From the NCBI GenBank assembly GCA_903866425.1, contig CAIPNN010000107.1:1-16412 (forward strand): DNA of 16,412 nucleotides, in the 5' to 3' direction. Of this stretch, positions 13,903 to 16,412 are shown piece by piece. The position numbers and the translations under genes were made by a program. Each line of letters opens with the position of its first letter. Position 1 is the stretch's first letter. The notes under the pieces were generated by a model. It saw nothing but the letters and a program-made list of their open reading frames with translations. It ran no database searches and was not told the DNA's origin. This DNA comes from an uncultured Actinomycetes bacterium. GTDB lineage: Bacteria; Actinomycetota; Thermoleophilia; Miltoncostaeales; Miltoncostaeaceae.

Positions 13903-15387
13903 TCAGAAGGGCGGCGGCACGGCCCACTCGGGGCGCACGTCGTAGTGACCGACGGCTGATGTGGCCATGTCCCCCTCAAGCACCTCGATGTGGTTCAGCG
14001 TGACCTGTGAGGGGTGCGTACAGCCGGTGGTGCGTGCAAGCCGGGTGATCTCCTTGCGAAGCCCCACCACGTACCCGGCGAGCCGTACCGACTTGAGCGT
14101 TGGGTCAAGGCCACGCTGCAACCACCGCGACTGGGTGGCCACGCCCGTGGGGCACCGTCCGGTGTGACACCGCTGTGCCTGAATGCATCCGACCGCCATC
14201 ATCGCCTCGCGCCCCACATTCACCATGTCTGCCCCCAGCGCGAAGGCCATGAGCGACTGCTCCGGCAACCCCAACCGACCCGACCCCACCCAGGTGACCT
14301 TGTGCTGCACCCCCCGCTCCGCAAAGGCGCTGTAGGCGCGCGCGTGGGCCAGGCGGTAGGGCAGGGCAACGTGATCGACAAATGCGAGTGGGCCCGCGCC
14401 CGTGCCCCCCTCCCCGCCATCGATGGTGATGAAGTCCACGCCGCGGGCACCCGACTCCATGAGCACCGCGAGTTCCTCCCAGAACCCCACCATGCCCACC
14501 GCCGACTTGATGCCCACGGGAAGGCCGGTGGCCTCGGCGATGCGCTCCACCACGTCGAGCATGCGATCCGGGTTATTGAAGTCGGGGTTGATGGACGGGC
14601 TCAGGCAGTCCATCCCGGGCTCCACGCCCCGGATTGCCGCGATCTCGGGTGTCACCTTCGCGCCGGGCAGCATGCCGCCGATGCCGGGCTTCGCACCCTG
14701 ACTCAGTTTCAGTTCGATCGCCCGCACGGGGTGGCCATCGATGGTCTCGAGCAGCCGCTCGATGCTCAGGTGGCCAGAGGCATCGCGCGCGCCGAACCAG
14801 CCGGTCCCAAGTTGCAGCACCAACTCGCCACCGCGCAGGTGGTACGGCGAGATACCGCCTTCGCCTGTGTTGTGCAGGCATCCGGCCAGCGCCGCCCCCT
14901 CATTGAGCGACTCAACCGCCCGACCCGACAGCGCGCCGAACGACATACCGGACACATTCACCACAGATGCCGGCCGGAATGCGCCCGGCCGGCCACGCGG
15001 CGCACCCACCACCTTGGCGCACGCGATGGGCCAGTCGTCGGAGTCGCCCCCGGGTGGGGGTGGAGCCGGGAACCCGGCGGGGCTCACGATGAGGTACCCC
15101 GGCGACCGCTCGAACACGGCATCGGATCCGAATGCGAAGAGATTGTTCTCGCCCTTCGACGTCGCATAGATCCAACGCCGCTGATTGCGATTGAAGGGAC
15201 GCTCCTCGTCGTTGTTCGTGACGATGTACTGGCGCAGTTCGGGACCGAACGCCTCGAGCACAAAGCGCAGGTGGCCGACGAGGGGCCAGTTGCGGAGCAC
15301 GGCGTGGCGCCGCTGCACGACGTCGTACACGGCCACCAGCGCGAGAAGACCGACGATGCCGATCAATACCCACCACCCTGCGGACAC
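13903..15387 (-). CDS. FMN-binding glutamate synthase family protein (GltB central-domain-like), membrane anchored
   Basis: A 494-residue protein with one N-terminal membrane helix (about 5-22), then the glutamate synthase central and FMN-binding domain. KLSQGAKPGIGGMLPGAKV, DGGEGGTGAGP and the [3Fe-4S] cysteines 401, 407 and 412 in CIQAQRCHTGRCPTG are clear. No glutaminase domain or small subunit is nearby, so it is not a complete glutamate synthase; stand-alone members of this family have poorly defined reactions. The GTG at 15385-15387 was preferred because GGAGG lies four bases upstream and a promoter would give a leader of about 31 bases. ATG at 15400-15402, adding five residues, is an alternative. 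Confidence 0.88.
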   Translation of the reverse strand: MSAGWWVLIGIVGLLALVAVYDVVQRRHAVLRNWPLVGHLRFVLEAFGPELRQYIVTNNDEERPFNRNQRRWIYATSKGENNLFAFGSDAVFERSPGYLIVSPAGFPAPPPPGGDSDDWPIACAKVVGAPRGRPGAFRPASVVNVSGMSFGALSGRAVESLNEGAALAGCLHNTGEGGISPYHLRGGELVLQLGTGWFGARDASGHLSIERLLETIDGHPVRAIELKLSQGAKPGIGGMLPGAKVTPEIAAIRGVEPGMDCLSPSINPDFNNPDRMLDVVERIAEATGLPVGIKSAVGMVGFWEELAVLMESGARGVDFITIDGGEGGTGAGPLAFVDHVALPYRLAHARAYSAFAERGVQHKVTWVGSGRLGLPEQSLMAFALGADMVNVGREAMMAVGCIQAQRCHTGRCPTGVATQSRWLQRGLDPTLKSVRLAGYVVGLRKEITRLARTTGCTHPSQVTLNHIEVLEGDMATSAVGHYDVRPEWAVPPPF

Positions 15388-15425
15388 GTGCCCTCCCCCC
15401 ATTACGGATGCACCCGGATCGTGAC

Positions 15426-15454
15426 GTATTACGCGCCTCCGGCGCCAGCGTGAA
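15426..15454 (-). promoter_or_regulatory. Promoter of the glutamate synthase-like gene
   Basis: On the minus strand TTCACG (complement of 15449-15454) is followed after 17 bases by TAATAC (complement of 15426-15431). It lies back to back with the argF promoter in the short divergent region. Confidence 0.4.
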
Positions 15455-15460
15455 GCGCGA

Positions 15461-15466
15461 TACGCT
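15461..15466 (+). promoter_or_regulatory. -10 element of a leaderless argF promoter
   Basis: TACGCT, six bases (GCCCGC) before the GTG at 15473. No ribosome binding site is seen. I see no recognisable ArgR operator. Confidence 0.45.
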
Positions 15467-15472
15467 GCCCGC

Positions 15473-16412
15473 GTGACCACGACCAGTCCCCACCCCGCCA
15501 TCCACGGCCGTTCGGTGCTGTCGCTCATGCACCACCCCGCCGATGCAATCCGCGACATCCTCGATCTCGCCGACGTGCTCAAGGCATCGCCTGCCTGGCC
15601 GACACCCCTCGCAGGCAAGAGCGTGGCGCTCATCTTCGAGCAGCCATCCACGCGCACGCGGGTGTCGTTCGAGGTGGGCATCGCGCGCCTGGGCGGTCAT
15701 CCGGTGGTCCTGGCCGGGCGCGACATGCAGCTGGGCCGCGGCGAGACCATCGAGGACACCGCAAAGGTGCTGTCGCGGTTTGTCGACGCCATCGTCATCC
15801 GCACCGTTGACCACGGCAAGGTGATGGAACTGGCCCAGCACGCCGACGTGCCCGTCATCAACGCCCTCACCCATGCCCACCACCCGTGCCAGGGGCTGGC
15901 TGACGTCATGACCATCCGCGAACGCTTCGGCAACCCCGCGGGGGTACGTGCGGCGTACGTGGGTGACGGCAACAACTGCTGCCACTCGCTCATGGTGGTT
16001 GGCGCCCAGATGGGCATGGAGGTCGTCGCCGGGTGTCCGGCGGGCTACCTGCCCGACCCCGAGGTGGTGGCCACGGCCGACGCCATCGCCCGCGAGCACG
16101 GCGGGTTCGTGCGCGTGGTGGAGGACCCGCGCGAAGCAGTCGCCGGCGCCAATGCCATCTACACCGACGTGTGGGTGTCGATGGGTGACGAGGGCGAGGA
16201 GGGTGAGCGCGAGCGCATCTTCGCGCCGTACCAGGTGAACGACGCCCTGATGGATGCGGCGGCGCCCGACGCGATCGCCCTGCATCCCCTGCCCGCACAC
16301 GACGGGCTCGAGATCACCCGGTCGGTGTACCACGGGCCACGGTCCGCAATCTGGGACGAGGCCGAGAACCGCCTGTACGTGCAGGCGGCGCTGCTCACGC
16401 ACCTGCTGGGCG
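15473..16412 (+). CDS. argF: Ornithine carbamoyltransferase, missing only its 3' end
   Basis: Transfers carbamoyl phosphate to ornithine to form citrulline in arginine synthesis. The first 313 codons are present, nearly the full family length. The carbamoyl phosphate site STRTR is followed by VSFEVG. HHPCQGLAD, GDGNNCCHSLM, the ornithine loop DVWVSMG and AENRLYVQ with the C-terminal arginine are present. The usual HCLP motif reads HPLP (His271, Pro272), as in aspartate carbamoyltransferases, and the following AHRG is AHDG. The rest clearly follows the ornithine family, so argF is the best name, but substrate preference could differ. The GTG start was chosen from the -10 spacing and from where similarity begins. 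No other arginine gene is visible in the window. Confidence 0.9.
   Translation, partial: MTTTSPHPAIHGRSVLSLMHHPADAIRDILDLADVLKASPAWPTPLAGKSVALIFEQPSTRTRVSFEVGIARLGGHPVVLAGRDMQLGRGETIEDTAKVLSRFVDAIVIRTVDHGKVMELAQHADVPVINALTHAHHPCQGLADVMTIRERFGNPAGVRAAYVGDGNNCCHSLMVVGAQMGMEVVAGCPAGYLPDPEVVATADAIAREHGGFVRVVEDPREAVAGANAIYTDVWVSMGDEGEEGERERIFAPYQVNDALMDAAAPDAIALHPLPAHDGLEITRSVYHGPRSAIWDEAENRLYVQAALLTHLLG

Noticed and set aside
14912..16402. 496-residue minus-strand ORF opposite argF
   Set aside because: Shadow of argF, and its lower end runs into the glutamate synthase-like gene in another frame; sequence is low-complexity Arg/His/Gly.
1..16412. tRNA or rRNA genes, CRISPR arrays, insertion sequences, phage or defence genes
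   Set aside because: Looked for by eye on both strands; none seen. The coding density by ordinary genes leaves no room for them.

Overview
This is a GC-rich, gene-dense chromosomal segment from a bacterium, most likely a deep-branching actinobacterium. The taxon is an inference. It rests on a DUF2469 protein (an actinobacterial family), very high GC at third codon positions, and the gene order tilS-hpt-ftsH-folP-folB-folK-coaX-lysS-clpC, which resembles the actinobacterial housekeeping cluster (Mycobacterium tuberculosis tilS to clpC1). A Thermoleophilia-like lineage is possible but unproven. dusB next to lysS and a zinc-ribbon gene directly before clpC also recall the Bacillus arrangement. 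I see no tRNA, rRNA, CRISPR array, insertion sequence or phage gene.

Positions 1-11363 form one long minus-strand block, read right to left: tlpA-like lipoprotein, tilS, hpt, ftsH, folP, folB, folK, DUF2469, coaX, dusB, greA, lysS, a bS18 protein (rpsR-like), a small zinc-ribbon protein and the N-terminal part of clpC. Five gene pairs overlap by four bases as NTGA (tilS/hpt, folP/folB, folB/folK, coaX/dusB, greA/lysS), so translational coupling is likely. The block combines folate synthesis (folP, folB, folK), CoA synthesis (coaX), purine salvage (hpt), tRNA maturation and charging (tilS, dusB, lysS), transcription rescue (greA), the ribosome (bS18) and proteolysis (ftsH, clpC). Probable internal promoters precede ftsH, DUF2469, greA, bS18 and the zinc-ribbon gene.

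From 11415 to the end the layout changes to five single genes on strictly alternating strands: a PAP2 phosphatase (+), a membrane protein with a degenerate GGDEF domain (-), a 3-hydroxyacyl-CoA dehydrogenase (+), an FMN-binding glutamate synthase-like protein (-) and an ornithine carbamoyltransferase (+, cut by the window end).

The main points of interest are regulatory and translational. Six genes have a -10-like hexamer exactly six bases before the start codon, the arrangement expected for leaderless mRNAs. ftsH and lysS appear to start at CTG. The bS18 protein lacks cysteine and has a long acidic tail. The carbamoyltransferase has HPLP where ornithine carbamoyltransferases have HCLP. I found no clear undescribed multi-gene system; the zinc-ribbon gene coupled to clpC is the nearest candidate.
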